A stretch of 64,000 nucleotides of DNA from CAWUEZ02 sp963921355 (GCA_963921355.3 OZ001190.1:4712001-4776000); one strand, 5' to 3'; shown: positions 1-9,055, counted from the stretch's first letter. Notes: generated by a model not told the origin, from the sequence alone. Translations and numbers: made by a program.

Positions 1-819
1 GGTCGTCACCGTGTTGGCGATTGAGGATCCGGAGATCAGCCCGGTCATGGCCGACGACACAACGGCTGCCTTGGCCGGCCCGCCTCGGAGGTGGCCGAGC
101 AGGGCGAACGCGACCTTGATGAAGTAGTTGCCGGCCCCCGCCTTATCCAACAACGACCCGAACAGCACGAACAGGAACACCATGGAGGCCGAGACGCCAA
201 GCGCAATGCCGAACACACCCTCGGTCTGCATCCAGAAATGCCACATGGCCTTGCCGTAGGAGGCACCCTTCCACTGGATCACATCGGGGATGAACGGCTT
301 GTCACCGAAGAACACGTAGATCAGGAACACGGAGGCCACGGCCACCAGGGGCAGGCCCAGGGCGCGGTAGGTGCAGATCAGCACCAGCACGATGCCGATG
401 CTCGAGATCACCAAATCGGCGGTCGTCGGCAACCCGGCCCGGAGCGCAATCGAATCCTTGAAGACGATCAGGTAGAGACAGGCCGCGGCGCCGAGCAGTG
501 CGAGCACCCAGTCGTACCAGGGGATGTAGTCGCGCGGCGAAGACTTGAGCAGCGGATAGGACATCGCCGCCAGCACGAACGCGAAGGCCAGGTGGATGGC
601 GCGCGCCTCGTCGGAGTTGAACACCGCCGGCAACCCGGTCAAATCCTGCAGCATGAACGGCAGGTTCGAGGCGTAGTAGAGCTGGAACAGGGACCACGCC
701 AGAGCGAGGCCCGCCAGCAACTTCGCCACGACGCCCTTTGGCGCTCGGTTTCCGGTATCGCTCGATGCGACAAGATCGTCGAGATCGACCGCGTTCGAAC
801 TGGTGTTTTGATCGCTCAT
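1..819 (-). CDS. TRAP transporter permease, fused 4TM/12TM type (TAXI class), partial
   Basis: This is the N-terminal 273 residues of an inner-membrane TRAP transporter permease; the rest lies beyond the left edge. The reading frame stays open from ATG at 819 to base 1. An AG/G-rich Shine-Dalgarno (GGGGGGAT) sits just upstream. The protein starts MSDQNTSSNAVDLDDL and then has strongly hydrophobic segments separated by short polar loops. The last part resembles the start of the DctM-like large-subunit domain (GNYFIKVAFALLGHLRGGPA, then a small-residue stretch ending SGSSIANTV). Fused permeases of this kind pair with TAXI-type binding proteins, and one lies directly upstream on the same strand (stop at 960). 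Together they would import an organic acid or similar solute using an ion gradient. The substrate cannot be told from sequence. Confidence 0.85.
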   Translation of the reverse strand, partial: MSDQNTSSNAVDLDDLVASSDTGNRAPKGVVAKLLAGLALAWSLFQLYYASNLPFMLQDLTGLPAVFNSDEARAIHLAFAFVLAAMSYPLLKSSPRDYIPWYDWVLALLGAAACLYLIVFKDSIALRAGLPTTADLVISSIGIVLVLICTYRALGLPLVAVASVFLIYVFFGDKPFIPDVIQWKGASYGKAMWHFWMQTEGVFGIALGVSASMVFLFVLFGSLLDKAGAGNYFIKVAFALLGHLRGGPAKAAVVSSAMTGLISGSSIANTVTT

Positions 820-920
820 GATCCCCCCGATCGATCAGCGCGGACCCCCTTGCCAGAAACTCGCGGGGGTTCCTTGTTCTTAGCACCGGCGCGCACAGCG
901 CCCGATTGAACGGCGTGGAT

Positions 921-953
921 GGGCGGGGGAAGGTCCGTGGCCTCCCCCCGCCC
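921..953 (-). promoter_or_regulatory. GC-rich hairpin between the TAXI binding-protein gene and the permease gene
   Basis: A near-perfect inverted repeat, GGGCGGGGG ... CCCCCGCCC, lies in the 140-bp gap between the two TRAP genes. It has no T-run on the minus strand. It looks more like an mRNA-stabilising or partial-termination stem than a full terminator. Such stems often allow high binding-protein and lower permease expression. That role is inferred. Confidence 0.45.
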
Positions 954-959
954 TCGGGA

Positions 960-1943
960 TTACATCAGGCCCAGTTCCTTGTAGGCCTTCTCCGCACCCG
1001 GATGCAGCGGGGCGGACAGCGAGTCGCGAATCATCTCCTCGGCCTTCAGGTTGTTGAAGGCAGGATGCAGCTTGCGGAACCCGTCCAGATCACCGAGCAC
1101 CGCCTTGGCGACGACATAGGCGACGTCGTCGGCGACCGAGGTCGACGAGACGAAGGTGGCACCGACGCCGAAGGTGATGGTGTCGTTCGGGTTGTTCGGA
1201 TACATGCCGCCGGGGATGACCGCCTTACGGTAGTAGGAGTTGTCGGCGACCAGCTTGGCGATCGCCGCGTTGTCGGCGTTCACCAGAACCGCATCACAGG
1301 TCGACACGGTCTCGGAGGTCAGGGCCGACGGATGGCCGACGAGCCAGAAGTAGCTGTCGATCTTGTTGTCGCACAGCGCCTGGCCGGTTTCCGCAGACTT
1401 CAGTTCGGAAGCCAGCTTGAGGTCGCTACGCGACCAGCCCAATGCCGCTTCCATGACATCCCACGTGCCGCGGGTACCGGAACCGGCGTTGCCGATGTTG
1501 ACCCGCTTGCCCTTCAGATCGTCGATATTGGTGATGCCGGCATCGCGCCGGGCCAGGATGGTGACCGGCTCCGGGTGGACCGAGAACATCGCCCGCAGGT
1601 CCTTGTACGCGCCGGCATCCTTGAACTTCGATGTGCCGTTGTAGGCGTGGTACTGCCAGTCGGACTGAGCAACGCCGAACTCGAGCTCACCGACCCGGAT
1701 CGTGTTGATGTTGTAGATCGACCCGCCGGTCGACTCGACGGAGCAGCGGATCCCGTGCTCCTTGCGATTGCGGTTCACGAGGCGGCAGATCGCGCCGCCT
1801 GTCGGGTAGTACACACCGGTCACACCGCCCGTGCCGATCGAGATGAACTGCTGGTTCTGGGCCGACGCGGTCGGCGCCCCAGCGGCAACAAACGCACCCG
1901 CGCCAAGCGCGACCGCAAAGGACGTGGCAAGAAGCCGCTTCAT
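960..1943 (-). CDS. TAXI family TRAP transporter solute-binding subunit
   Basis: Periplasmic substrate-binding protein of 327 residues that would deliver solute to the fused TRAP permease downstream. The start at 1943 is set by an AGGAGG Shine-Dalgarno seven bases upstream; an in-frame ATG ten codons earlier lacks one. Residues 1-28 form a signal peptide (MKRLLATSFAVALGAG..., cleavage after ...ASA). The mature protein begins with the TAXI signature ISIGTGGVTGVYYPTGGAICRLVN. The motifs GGSIYNI and FGVAQSDWQYHAY are also typical. The length matches the family. The order binding protein then fused permease supports one transcription unit. The ligand is unknown; some TAXI proteins have been linked to glutamate or other carboxylates, but nothing here decides it. 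Confidence 0.93.
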   Translation of the reverse strand: MKRLLATSFAVALGAGAFVAAGAPTASAQNQQFISIGTGGVTGVYYPTGGAICRLVNRNRKEHGIRCSVESTGGSIYNINTIRVGELEFGVAQSDWQYHAYNGTSKFKDAGAYKDLRAMFSVHPEPVTILARRDAGITNIDDLKGKRVNIGNAGSGTRGTWDVMEAALGWSRSDLKLASELKSAETGQALCDNKIDSYFWLVGHPSALTSETVSTCDAVLVNADNAAIAKLVADNSYYRKAVIPGGMYPNNPNDTITFGVGATFVSSTSVADDVAYVVAKAVLGDLDGFRKLHPAFNNLKAEEMIRDSLSAPLHPGAEKAYKELGLM

Positions 1944-2207
1944 GTGAAGTCCTCCTAGACTCTCCCGTTTCATCGTTTTTTTTGACCTGGGGATACCAAA
2001 CCCCTTCCAGCACCTCTCGCCGGCTTGGCTTATTGGCCTGCGGTCTTTGCCGCTCGGACGGCATCACCCCGGTCCAAGGGCCGGCAACCTTAAGTACCGG
2101 CTGCATAACCCTTTGCGGACTATTGAGTGGAAAATCGTCTCGCGTCAACAACATGGCGCGTCAGCGTGCCACAGTGACCGGGTCGAAAACCGCGCCATTT
2201 CCGAATT

Positions 2208-2624
2208 ATGAAAGACACGTCCTCTAATGCGGCGACTGATGCCGAAATCAGCGTCTATTACAATGGCGCCTGTCCGGTCTGTCGCACCGAGATCGAGCAC
2301 TACCAGCGCCGGGCGGCCCGTCATGGAGCGGGCGGACTTGGGTGGTGCGACGTGACAGCGGCACCCGGCACACTGGCTGACCGGGGAATCGACGACGACG
2401 CCGTGATCCGGCGGCTGCATGTCGTCGACGCGCAGGGCAAGGTTCTCGCCGGGGTCGACGCCTTCATTGCCCTTTGGGACAAGCTGCCGGGGTACCGCTG
2501 GCTGGCCCGCCTCGCGCGGGTCGCGTGGGTCCGGCCGATCGCCGATATCATCTACGACCGGGCTCTCGCCCCGGCTCCGTACCACTGGAACAAGGCGACC
2601 GGCCGGGTTCCACCGGCCGGTTAG
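2208..2624 (+). CDS. DCC-family thiol-disulfide oxidoreductase-like protein (DUF393)
   Basis: A 138-residue small soluble protein of the DCC family (DUF393). The family marker is near the N-terminus: VYYNGACPVCRTEIEHY, with the CPVC redox-type pair at about residues 23-26. The middle has the usual segment ending GVDAFIALWDKLPGYRWLARLARVAWVRPIADIIYDRA. Members are predicted to be thioredoxin-like, but their partners are largely unknown. The gene is transcribed toward the convergent aminotransferase gene, with a hairpin over its stop codon. It has no evident operon partner. Confidence 0.85.
   Translation: MKDTSSNAATDAEISVYYNGACPVCRTEIEHYQRRAARHGAGGLGWCDVTAAPGTLADRGIDDDAVIRRLHVVDAQGKVLAGVDAFIALWDKLPGYRWLARLARVAWVRPIADIIYDRALAPAPYHWNKATGRVPPAG
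2598..2621. terminator. Hairpin at the convergent gene ends
   Basis: Perfect inverted repeat ACCGGCCGG-ttccac-CCGGCCGGT (approximate loop) spans the last codons and stop of the DCC-family gene and precedes the convergent aminotransferase stop at 2638. There is no clear T-run on either strand, so it may act as a weak bidirectional terminator or an mRNA 3' stem. Confidence 0.4.
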
Positions 2625-2637
2625 GCCGGGGTCTGCT

Positions 2638-3963
2638 TCAGGCCGCCAACGCTGCGTCGACCGCGTCGCCCAGCTTTTCCACGATCTCGGTCACGTGGCT
2701 CTGGTCGATAATGAACGGTGGTGCCACCAGGACATGGTCTCCGCGCCGGCCGTCGATCGTACCGCCCATCGGGTAGACCATCAGTCCGCGCTGCATGGCT
2801 TCCCGCTTGATCACCGCGTTGAGCTTGCGCGCCGGGTCGAACGGTTCCTTGGTCGTGCGGTCGGCAACCAGTTCAATTCCGAGGAACAAGCCGCGGCCCC
2901 GGATGTCACCGACGAACGGATTGTTGCCGAACCGGGCCTCCAGCGCCTGCCGGAGCGCCGCGCCCTGGATCTTCACGTTCTCCAGCAGGTTGTCGTCGCG
3001 GATCGTCTCCTGCACCGCCAGCCCGGCAGCGCAGGCCGCCGGATGCCCCATATAGGTGTGACCGTGCTGGAAGAAGCCCGAACCGTCCCGGATCGCCTCG
3101 AAGATCTTGCGGTGCACGAGGGTTGCCCCGATCGGCTGGTAGCCCGCGCCAAGACCCTTGGCGATGGTCAGCAGGTCGGGTGCCACACCATCTTCGGCGC
3201 AGGCGAACAGATGCCCGGTCCGCCCCATGCCGCACATCACCTCGTCGAAGATCAGCAGCACACCGTGCCGGTCGCAGATCTCTCGGATGCGCTTCAGATA
3301 ACCGGACACGGCCGGCACCGCGCCGGCGGTCGCACCGACCACCGGTTCGCAGATGAAAGCCGCGACGGTCGACGGCCCCGCCCGCTGGATCGCGCTCTCC
3401 AGCTCGTCGGCCACCCGCAGACCGTAGGCCTCCAGGGACTCGTCGTCGCGCTGGTCGCGATAGGCATAGCAGGGGGCGACGTGATCAGCGTCGATCAGCA
3501 TCGGCCGGAACTGTTCACGGCGCCATTCATTGCCGCCGATGGCCAGTGCCCCAAGCGTGTTGCCGTGATAGCTCTGGCGCCGGGCGATGATCTTGTGGCG
3601 ATCCGGCTGGCCGATTTCCAGATAGTACTGGCGCGCCATCTTTATGGCCGCTTCGACCGCCTCGGATCCGCCCGATACGAAGTACACCCGATCCAGGTCG
3701 CCGGGTGCGGCCTCAACCAGAAAGTCGGCCAGACGCTCCATCGGATCGTTGGTGAAAAACCCGGTATGGGCATAGGCGATCGCGTCCAGCTGGGCCTTGA
3801 TCGCCTCCGTCACCCGAGGGTGGCTGTGGCCGAGGCAGGACACCGCAGCCCCGCCGGACCCATCCAGATAGCGCCTGCCGTCAGCATCAACGACGTAGGG
3901 ACCATCGCCGCGGGCGGCCTGGGGTGGGACGACGCGGGTGTTGCGGTGGAATACGTGGTTCAT
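2638..3963 (-). CDS. Class III (aspartate/omega) PLP-dependent aminotransferase
   Basis: Cytosolic fold-type I aminotransferase of 441 residues, full length for the class III family. Visible features are the N-terminal YVVDADGRRYLDGSGGAAVSCLGHSHP segment, the PLP-binding stretch VYFVSGGSEAVEAAIKMA, the Asp of LLIFDEVMCGMGRTG that contacts the pyridine nitrogen, and the Schiff-base lysine in LLTIAKGLGAGYQPIGA. The family transfers an amino group from amines or omega-amino acids to a keto acid. The sequence does not fix the substrate; beta-alanine, GABA and diamine transaminases all share these motifs. It is preceded by two palindromic repeats (3977-4090), so it is likely transcribed on its own. 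Confidence 0.92.
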   Translation of the reverse strand: MNHVFHRNTRVVPPQAARGDGPYVVDADGRRYLDGSGGAAVSCLGHSHPRVTEAIKAQLDAIAYAHTGFFTNDPMERLADFLVEAAPGDLDRVYFVSGGSEAVEAAIKMARQYYLEIGQPDRHKIIARRQSYHGNTLGALAIGGNEWRREQFRPMLIDADHVAPCYAYRDQRDDESLEAYGLRVADELESAIQRAGPSTVAAFICEPVVGATAGAVPAVSGYLKRIREICDRHGVLLIFDEVMCGMGRTGHLFACAEDGVAPDLLTIAKGLGAGYQPIGATLVHRKIFEAIRDGSGFFQHGHTYMGHPAACAAGLAVQETIRDDNLLENVKIQGAALRQALEARFGNNPFVGDIRGRGLFLGIELVADRTTKEPFDPARKLNAVIKREAMQRGLMVYPMGGTIDGRRGDHVLVAPPFIIDQSHVTEIVEKLGDAVDAALAA

Positions 3964-3976
3964 CGGGCGATCCTCT

Positions 3977-4026
3977 AGAGCAAAATCCGGTCAGACTGAA
4001 TCGGTCTGAACGGTGAATTTTGCCCT
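3977..4026. repeat. Dispersed palindromic repeat, copy 1
   Basis: Inverted repeat with outer arms AGAGCAAAAT / ATTTTGCCCT and inner arms TCAGAC / GTCTGA. It lies between the aminotransferase start and a second palindrome. The outer AGAGCA and the inner GGTGAATTTTGC/GTGAAT pattern recur in copies near 19.6 kb. Confidence 0.7.
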
Positions 4027-4038
4027 CCTTCAATATCT

Positions 4039-4090
4039 TAGAGGCTGATTCACCGATCAGGTCGGTTCGATCTGATCGGATCAGGCTCTA
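4039..4090. repeat. Dispersed palindromic repeat, copy 2
   Basis: Inverted repeat with arms TAGAGGCTGATTCACCGATCAG and CTGATCGGATCAGGCTCTA (a few mismatches). The core GGCTGATTCACCGA is shared with the palindrome at 42937-42992. It sits 12 bp from copy 1. Confidence 0.7.
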
Positions 4091-4146
4091 GCGGGCGTTC
4101 GCCGGCCAATGAACGCCCGTCGGGTACCCGCGTCAAGCAGCCGTTT

Positions 4147-6498
4147 TCAACGTCGGTGGATGGCCCGCCACACGGTCTCCGGTGTCGCCGGCATATCGAT
4201 GTGGGTGACGCCGAACTCGGCCAGGGCGTCCACCAGGGCGTTCATCACCGACGCCAACGCACCGGCGCAGCCGGCCTCACCGCAGCCTTTCGCCCCGACC
4301 AGGTTGGTGGTGCAGGGAACCGGGTGGCTGTCGTAGCGGAACAGCGGCGCGCTGTCGGCCCGGGGCATGGCGTAATCCATGAATGAGCCGGTGACCAACT
4401 GTCCGTCACCGTCGTAGCGCACCTCCTCCATGAGCGCCTGACCGATCCCCTGGACGATGCCGCCATGGGCCTGCCCTTCAACCAGCAGCGGGTTCACCAC
4501 CACTCCGAAATCGTTGACCATGGAGTAGTCGACAACCGTGACCACACCGGTGTCCGGGTCGACCTCGACCTCGGCGACATGGCAGCCGTTCGGGAAAGCG
4601 GACGGGCCAGTGGTGTGTTCCAGGTTCACGTCTAGGCTCTGCGGCCCATCCGCCGGCAACGTAATTCCGGACCGCACCCGGTCCGCCAACTCCATCACCG
4701 TCGCCGACCGATCGGTTCCGGCGACCGTGAACCGACCCTCGCTGAACTCGATGTCGGCGACCGCGGTCTCGAAGACATGGGCGGCAATCTGTCGGCCGTT
4801 CTCGATCATCACGTCGGCCGCTTCGATGATCGCCCCGCCGGACGACATCATCGATTTCGAGCCGCCGGTGCCGCCGCCGGCGATCAGCTCGTCGCTGTCC
4901 CCCTGGACCAGGCGGACCCGCTCGAACGGGATGCCGGTCCGCTGATGCAGAAGCTGGGCGAAGGGCGTCCAGTGGCCTTGGCCGTAATCCAGGGTCCCCG
5001 TGATGATGGTCACGGTGCCGTCGTCCTCGAACCGAAGCCCGCCCATCTCCTTGCCCGGCGGGCCCGTGACCTCGAGGTAGTCGCTCATGCCGATGCCGCG
5101 CAGCTTGCCGCGCGCCTTGCTTTCGGCACGCCGGGCCTCGAAGCCGTGCCAGTCCGAGAACGTGACGGCCTTCTCGAACACGGCCGGGAAATCGCCGCTG
5201 TCGTAGGTCATGCCCGAGGGTGCCTGGTAGGGGATCTGCTCGGCGCGGATGTGGTTGCGCCGACGGATCTCCAGCCGGTCGATGCCCATCTCCCGGGCCG
5301 CGGTGTCGAGCAGACGCTCGACGTAGTAATTGGCCTCCGGCCGGCCGGCGCCCCGGTAGGAGCTGACCGGCGAGGTGTTGGTCATGACGCACTGGGTGTT
5401 CACGTCCAGGACCGGTGTCGCGTAGACCGACACCAGGTTCTTGACGGCATTCAGCGTCGACGGCTGCGGGGATACGCTCGACAGATAGGACCCGACATTG
5501 CCATAGGTGTGGGTCCGCAGCGCCAGGATCCGACCCTCCTCATCGAACGCCATCTCGGCGGTCACGTCATGCGCCCGCCCGTGGTGATCGGACACGAAGC
5601 TGCCGCTGCGCTCATCGGTCCATTTGACCGGCCGGCCGAGCTGCTTGGCGGCGTGAAACAGGCCGAAATACTCAGGGTACGGCGTGCCCTTCATGCCGAA
5701 GGACCCGCCGACATTCGGGGTGATCACGTGCACGTTCTCGACCGGCACGCCGAGCACGTGATTGGCCAGCATGTTGCGCAGGCCGAACACGCCCTGGCTG
5801 CCGACCCGGATGGTCCAGCGGTCGGTTGCCGGATCATAGTCAGCGACCGCCGCCCGCGGCTCCATCGCCGCAACGACGACCCGGTTGTTGCGCAGCGTCA
5901 GCCGGGTAACATGCGCCGCCTGGTCGAACGCACTGTCCGCCGCCTCGCGGTCTCCGTAGTGATAATCCAGGCATATGTTGTTGGGCACGTCGTCGTACAG
6001 CCTGGGCGCCGATGCCGCGGCCGCGGCCGCCGCATCGGTCACGGCTGGCAGCGGGTCAATGTCGACCTCGACAACCTCGGCGGCATCCTTCGCCTGAACC
6101 GCCGTCTCAGCGACCACGAAGGCAACCGGATCGCCAACGAAACGTACCTTGTCGCGCGCCAGGCCGGGCCGTTCCGGCTTGTGCATGTCCGAGCCGTCGC
6201 GGTTCTTGAAGGGCACGACGCAGCGGATCGACCCGAAACCGGCACGGTCCAGATCCCCCGCGGTGTATACCGCCAGGACGCCCGGCATCCGCAGGGCCGC
6301 CGCAGCATCGACCCCGCGGATCAGGCCATGGGCGTATTGGCTGCGCACGACATAGCCATAGGCTTGGCCGTCGACGTTGATGTCGTCCGTGTAGCAGCCC
6401 TGCCCGGTCAGCAGCGTCGGATCCTCGCCCCGGGGAACCGGCTGGCCGACGCCGAACTTCATGGTCGCAAGATCGTTATCGCTGTGCGGGACGTTCAT
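4147..6498 (-). CDS. Xanthine dehydrogenase/CoxL-like family molybdopterin-binding subunit (form II)
   Basis: Molybdenum-containing hydroxylase large subunit of 783 residues, normal length. It starts with the family N-terminus (GVGQPVPRGEDPTLLTGQGCYTDDI). It has the hinge SSYRGAGRPEANYYVERL, the form II type (YRGAGR) rather than the AYRCSFR loop of true CO dehydrogenase. It ends with the cofactor segment KGCGEAGCAGALASVMNALVDAL, which holds the catalytic Glu. Such subunits oxidise aldehydes, purines or N-heterocycles with electrons passing through FAD and [2Fe-2S] subunits. No coxM-like or coxS-like gene is adjacent, so the partners must be encoded elsewhere or the protein is an orphan. Its neighbours on the same strand are an aminotransferase and the mla operon; neither suggests a substrate. 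Confidence 0.9.
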   Translation of the reverse strand: MNVPHSDNDLATMKFGVGQPVPRGEDPTLLTGQGCYTDDINVDGQAYGYVVRSQYAHGLIRGVDAAAALRMPGVLAVYTAGDLDRAGFGSIRCVVPFKNRDGSDMHKPERPGLARDKVRFVGDPVAFVVAETAVQAKDAAEVVEVDIDPLPAVTDAAAAAAASAPRLYDDVPNNICLDYHYGDREAADSAFDQAAHVTRLTLRNNRVVVAAMEPRAAVADYDPATDRWTIRVGSQGVFGLRNMLANHVLGVPVENVHVITPNVGGSFGMKGTPYPEYFGLFHAAKQLGRPVKWTDERSGSFVSDHHGRAHDVTAEMAFDEEGRILALRTHTYGNVGSYLSSVSPQPSTLNAVKNLVSVYATPVLDVNTQCVMTNTSPVSSYRGAGRPEANYYVERLLDTAAREMGIDRLEIRRRNHIRAEQIPYQAPSGMTYDSGDFPAVFEKAVTFSDWHGFEARRAESKARGKLRGIGMSDYLEVTGPPGKEMGGLRFEDDGTVTIITGTLDYGQGHWTPFAQLLHQRTGIPFERVRLVQGDSDELIAGGGTGGSKSMMSSGGAIIEAADVMIENGRQIAAHVFETAVADIEFSEGRFTVAGTDRSATVMELADRVRSGITLPADGPQSLDVNLEHTTGPSAFPNGCHVAEVEVDPDTGVVTVVDYSMVNDFGVVVNPLLVEGQAHGGIVQGIGQALMEEVRYDGDGQLVTGSFMDYAMPRADSAPLFRYDSHPVPCTTNLVGAKGCGEAGCAGALASVMNALVDALAEFGVTHIDMPATPETVWRAIHRR

Positions 6499-6636
6499 CG
6501 TCGTCCACTCCTTCGGAATCGGTTTTTGGCTGCGTCAATCAAGAGACATAGATGCTAGCGCGCGCAGGCGTCTTGGAAACCCCATCAGCGGGGGGCGATG
6601 GCGCCAACCAATCGCCCGGTCCTCGTGATAACCGCC

Positions 6637-7281
6637 TCAGCCCTGGCCCAGGGTCCAGACGACGATTTCACGCAGAACATCGCCGAGGGTATCGTCGAAG
6701 GTGGCGGCGATGTCCGCCATCTGGTTGCTCGGTGCGTCGCGCTTGGCCGGAAAGTCGCCCGAGGCCACGATCACCCGCTGGGGCATCTGGACCAGTTTGA
6801 CGTTGATCCGGACGTGCACCAAGGGGCGCGCATCGGGTGAGAAGTACTCCGCCTGGAACTCCCGCAACTCGACCTTCAGGGTGTAGTCGGAGCGGAAGCT
6901 GACGCTGTTGCGGCCGACACCGACGATGCGATCGGAGTTTTCGAACGACTCGATCAGCAGGCGCTGAACCATGTTCGGCGCATCATCCACCCAAAGAACG
7001 CCGGCATAGTAGTCCAGCGTCAGGGGTTGCCGGGCGACCGCAATCCGCGCCGACGACAAGCCGGCCGGTGCCGTCGGCCGCTCGACCGCGAGCTGCCAGC
7101 CGACTGAGGGTAGGTCTTCCGGATAGGTGCTCTTCGAGGTCAGCGTGTAGAGTTGCGGTGCCGGTTTAACGATCGGCAATCCAGCACAGCCGGCCAGTGC
7201 CGAGGCCACGCCCCCCGTGAACAGCAGCCGCCGGGTCATTGAGGCGGTCGGCAGACGACCGCTTTCACCTTGGAACATCAT
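6637..7281 (-). CDS. ABC-type transport auxiliary lipoprotein (PqiC/MlaB-cluster type)
   Basis: Membrane-anchored lipoprotein of 214 residues, last gene of the Mla/MCE operon. Its ATG overlaps the stop of the upstream MlaD-like gene by 4 bp (ATGA), so the two are probably translationally coupled. A second in-frame ATG (MTRRLLF) lies 14 codons in, directly before the signal peptide. The lipobox LAGC, about 17 residues after that Met, would be lipidated. The mature part has the features of the auxiliary lipoprotein family: KPAPQLYTLTSKSTYPEDLP near the N-terminus, VAVRQPLTLDYYAGVLWVDDAP-like central text, and a C-terminal helix ending VLREIVVWTLGQG. These lipoproteins help MCE transporters bridge the periplasm. 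Confidence 0.88.
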   Translation of the reverse strand: MMFQGESGRLPTASMTRRLLFTGGVASALAGCAGLPIVKPAPQLYTLTSKSTYPEDLPSVGWQLAVERPTAPAGLSSARIAVARQPLTLDYYAGVLWVDDAPNMVQRLLIESFENSDRIVGVGRNSVSFRSDYTLKVELREFQAEYFSPDARPLVHVRINVKLVQMPQRVIVASGDFPAKRDAPSNQMADIAATFDDTLGDVLREIVVWTLGQG

Positions 7282-8285
7282 TCCGTCTCCACCTGCCCAC
7301 CGCGGTCTCCGAACAGGAACTGCGAGGGATCACGGTCGATCTGACGCAGCACGCGATCGATATTCGCGATCAGTGTGCGCGCCTCCACCAGAAACTGGGT
7401 CAGCTCGTAGAGCCCCGTATTGGCGAAGTCCCGCATCCCCGGCCGCGCCTCGCTGACAAGCGCCTCGAGCTCGGCGGCGGTCCCGGCGATCCGGTCGTTA
7501 GTGTTGCCGAGGGACTGCGCCAGGGTCGAGACTTCGGTGTCCAGTCCGACCGCCGCTCCGCGGATCGCCGAGAGCGTGAACTTCGTCTCCTCGGCGAGCA
7601 GTCCGATCTCCTGATCCAATTGCCGGACCAACGGCACGATGGCCTGGGTCGCCGCGCGCACTTCGCTCGCCGCGGCCGCCCCCTGGACGATCGCTGCCTC
7701 GATCTCGTCACTGCGGGCAGCCACCGTCGCGGCCACGGTAGCCAGATTGGTCAGGATCTCCTTGAAGGATTCCTCGTTCTCCTCATCCAGAAAGGCCCGC
7801 GCCCGCGCCATCAGAACGATGATCTCGTCGGCGATCTGCGGCGCGGTCTCGAACACCTTGGACAGCGCCGAGGCCTGGGACGGGATTTCCGGTGCAGGCA
7901 CTTCTGGGGTCGGCAGGCTGTCGGGAGCACCGGCACTGCCGCCCTCAATCTGGATGTAGCCCACCCCCGTCAGACCCTGGGCCTCGAGGACCGCGTACAT
8001 GTCGGTCTTGATCGGAACACCGGCGTCGATGTCGACCCTCACCAGGATGCGTTCGACGTTCGCGGGGTCGATCGCGATGCTGGCGACACTACCCACCGGG
8101 ACCCCACGATATCGCACCGGGCTGCCGACGCTCAGGCCGGTGACCGAACCCTCGAAATAGATCCGGTAGGGATTGGATTCCTGGTGGAGGCGCACTCCGC
8201 CAAACCAGATCGCCATCACCAGCCCGCCAAAGAACAGCAGGATCGCGAAGGCGCCGACGGTAATGTAACCGGCACGGGTTTCCAT
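7278..8285 (-). CDS. MlaD family (MCE domain) protein
   Basis: Periplasmic lipid-binding subunit of an MCE transporter, 335 residues. One N-terminal membrane helix (about residues 9-31) is followed by the MCE domain (about 35-120, with YRIYFEGSVTGLSVGSPVRYRGVPVG and the conserved LTGVGYIQIEGG). A long C-terminal coiled-coil region follows (about 140-320), rich in Ala/Glu with heptad-like spacing. A single MCE domain with a long helical tail is typical of MlaD homologues that form hexameric rings with a hydrophobic tube. It lies 3 bp downstream of the ATPase gene and overlaps the lipoprotein gene. The likely role is phospholipid movement between the inner and outer membranes. Confidence 0.92.
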   Translation of the reverse strand: METRAGYITVGAFAILLFFGGLVMAIWFGGVRLHQESNPYRIYFEGSVTGLSVGSPVRYRGVPVGSVASIAIDPANVERILVRVDIDAGVPIKTDMYAVLEAQGLTGVGYIQIEGGSAGAPDSLPTPEVPAPEIPSQASALSKVFETAPQIADEIIVLMARARAFLDEENEESFKEILTNLATVAATVAARSDEIEAAIVQGAAAASEVRAATQAIVPLVRQLDQEIGLLAEETKFTLSAIRGAAVGLDTEVSTLAQSLGNTNDRIAGTAAELEALVSEARPGMRDFANTGLYELTQFLVEARTLIANIDRVLRQIDRDPSQFLFGDRGGQVETE

Positions 8286-8288
8286 CCC

Positions 8289-9053
8289 TCAGTCTCCTGC
8301 TGCCGCGAAGGCGGCGCGCGCCCGCGGCCCGTGGAAGTATTCCTGAATCCACGGATGTGGGTTCGCCATTAGTTCGTCCATGGTTCCGACGACCATCTTG
8401 CGGTCAACCAGCACGGCAATGCGATCGCAGATCCGCGAAAGACTGTCGAGGTCGTGGGTAACCATCACGACGGTGAGACCGAGCGACCGGCGCAGGTCCA
8501 GGATCAGCTCATCGAAATCCGATGCGCCGATCGGGTCGAGTCCGGCGGTCGGCTCATCCAGAAACACCACTTCCGGATCCAACGCCAAGGCCCGGGCGAG
8601 ACCGGCCCGCTTACGCATCCCGCCCGAGAGCTGGGAGGGAAACTTGCCGCAGGCGTCGGGGGGAAGCCCGACGAGGGCGACCTTGAGGCGCGCGAGTTCA
8701 TCCATGAGCCCAGCGGGAATACCCCCCTTCTCCCGCATCGGCACCTGCACATTCTGTCCGACCGTCAGCGCGCTGAACAAGGCCCCGTCCTGAAATAGCA
8801 TGCCGAATCGCCCCGCAAGCGAACGCGTGCTGTCGCCGTCCCAGGTGACCGTTGTCCCGAGCAGGGTCACCTCTCCAGCCGCGGGGCGCTGCAATCCGAT
8901 GATCGTGCGCAGCAGCACCGTCTTGCCGGTCCCCAATCCGCCGACCACACCGACGATCTCACCGCGCTCGACCGTCAGGTCGAGACCGTCATGGATGGTC
9001 TGCGATCCAAACCGGGTCACCAGACCGCGTACGGTGATCGCTGGGTCCGCCAT
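8289..9053 (-). CDS. MlaF-type ABC transporter ATP-binding protein
   Basis: Cytosolic ATPase of the MCE transporter, 254 residues. It begins MADPAITVRGLVTRFGSQTIHDGLDL; the ATG at 9053 lies 2 bp after the MlaE stop. Walker A is GGLGTGKT, the Q-loop is in MLFQDGALFSALTVGQNV, the signature is LSGGMRKRAGLARALALDP, Walker B is EVVFLDEPTAGLDP, and the H-loop is VMVTHD. The Q-loop and the MRKR after the signature are typical of the MlaF subfamily. All catalytic residues are present, so this subunit looks intact even though the permease gene before it is interrupted. Confidence 0.93.
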   Translation of the reverse strand: MADPAITVRGLVTRFGSQTIHDGLDLTVERGEIVGVVGGLGTGKTVLLRTIIGLQRPAAGEVTLLGTTVTWDGDSTRSLAGRFGMLFQDGALFSALTVGQNVQVPMREKGGIPAGLMDELARLKVALVGLPPDACGKFPSQLSGGMRKRAGLARALALDPEVVFLDEPTAGLDPIGASDFDELILDLRRSLGLTVVMVTHDLDSLSRICDRIAVLVDRKMVVGTMDELMANPHPWIQEYFHGPRARAAFAAAGD

Positions 9054-9055
9054 GG

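Noticed and set aside
1973..1984. A poly-T run near the TAXI gene start as a terminator
   Set aside because: There is no stem before it on either strand, so it is more likely part of an AT-rich promoter or leader.
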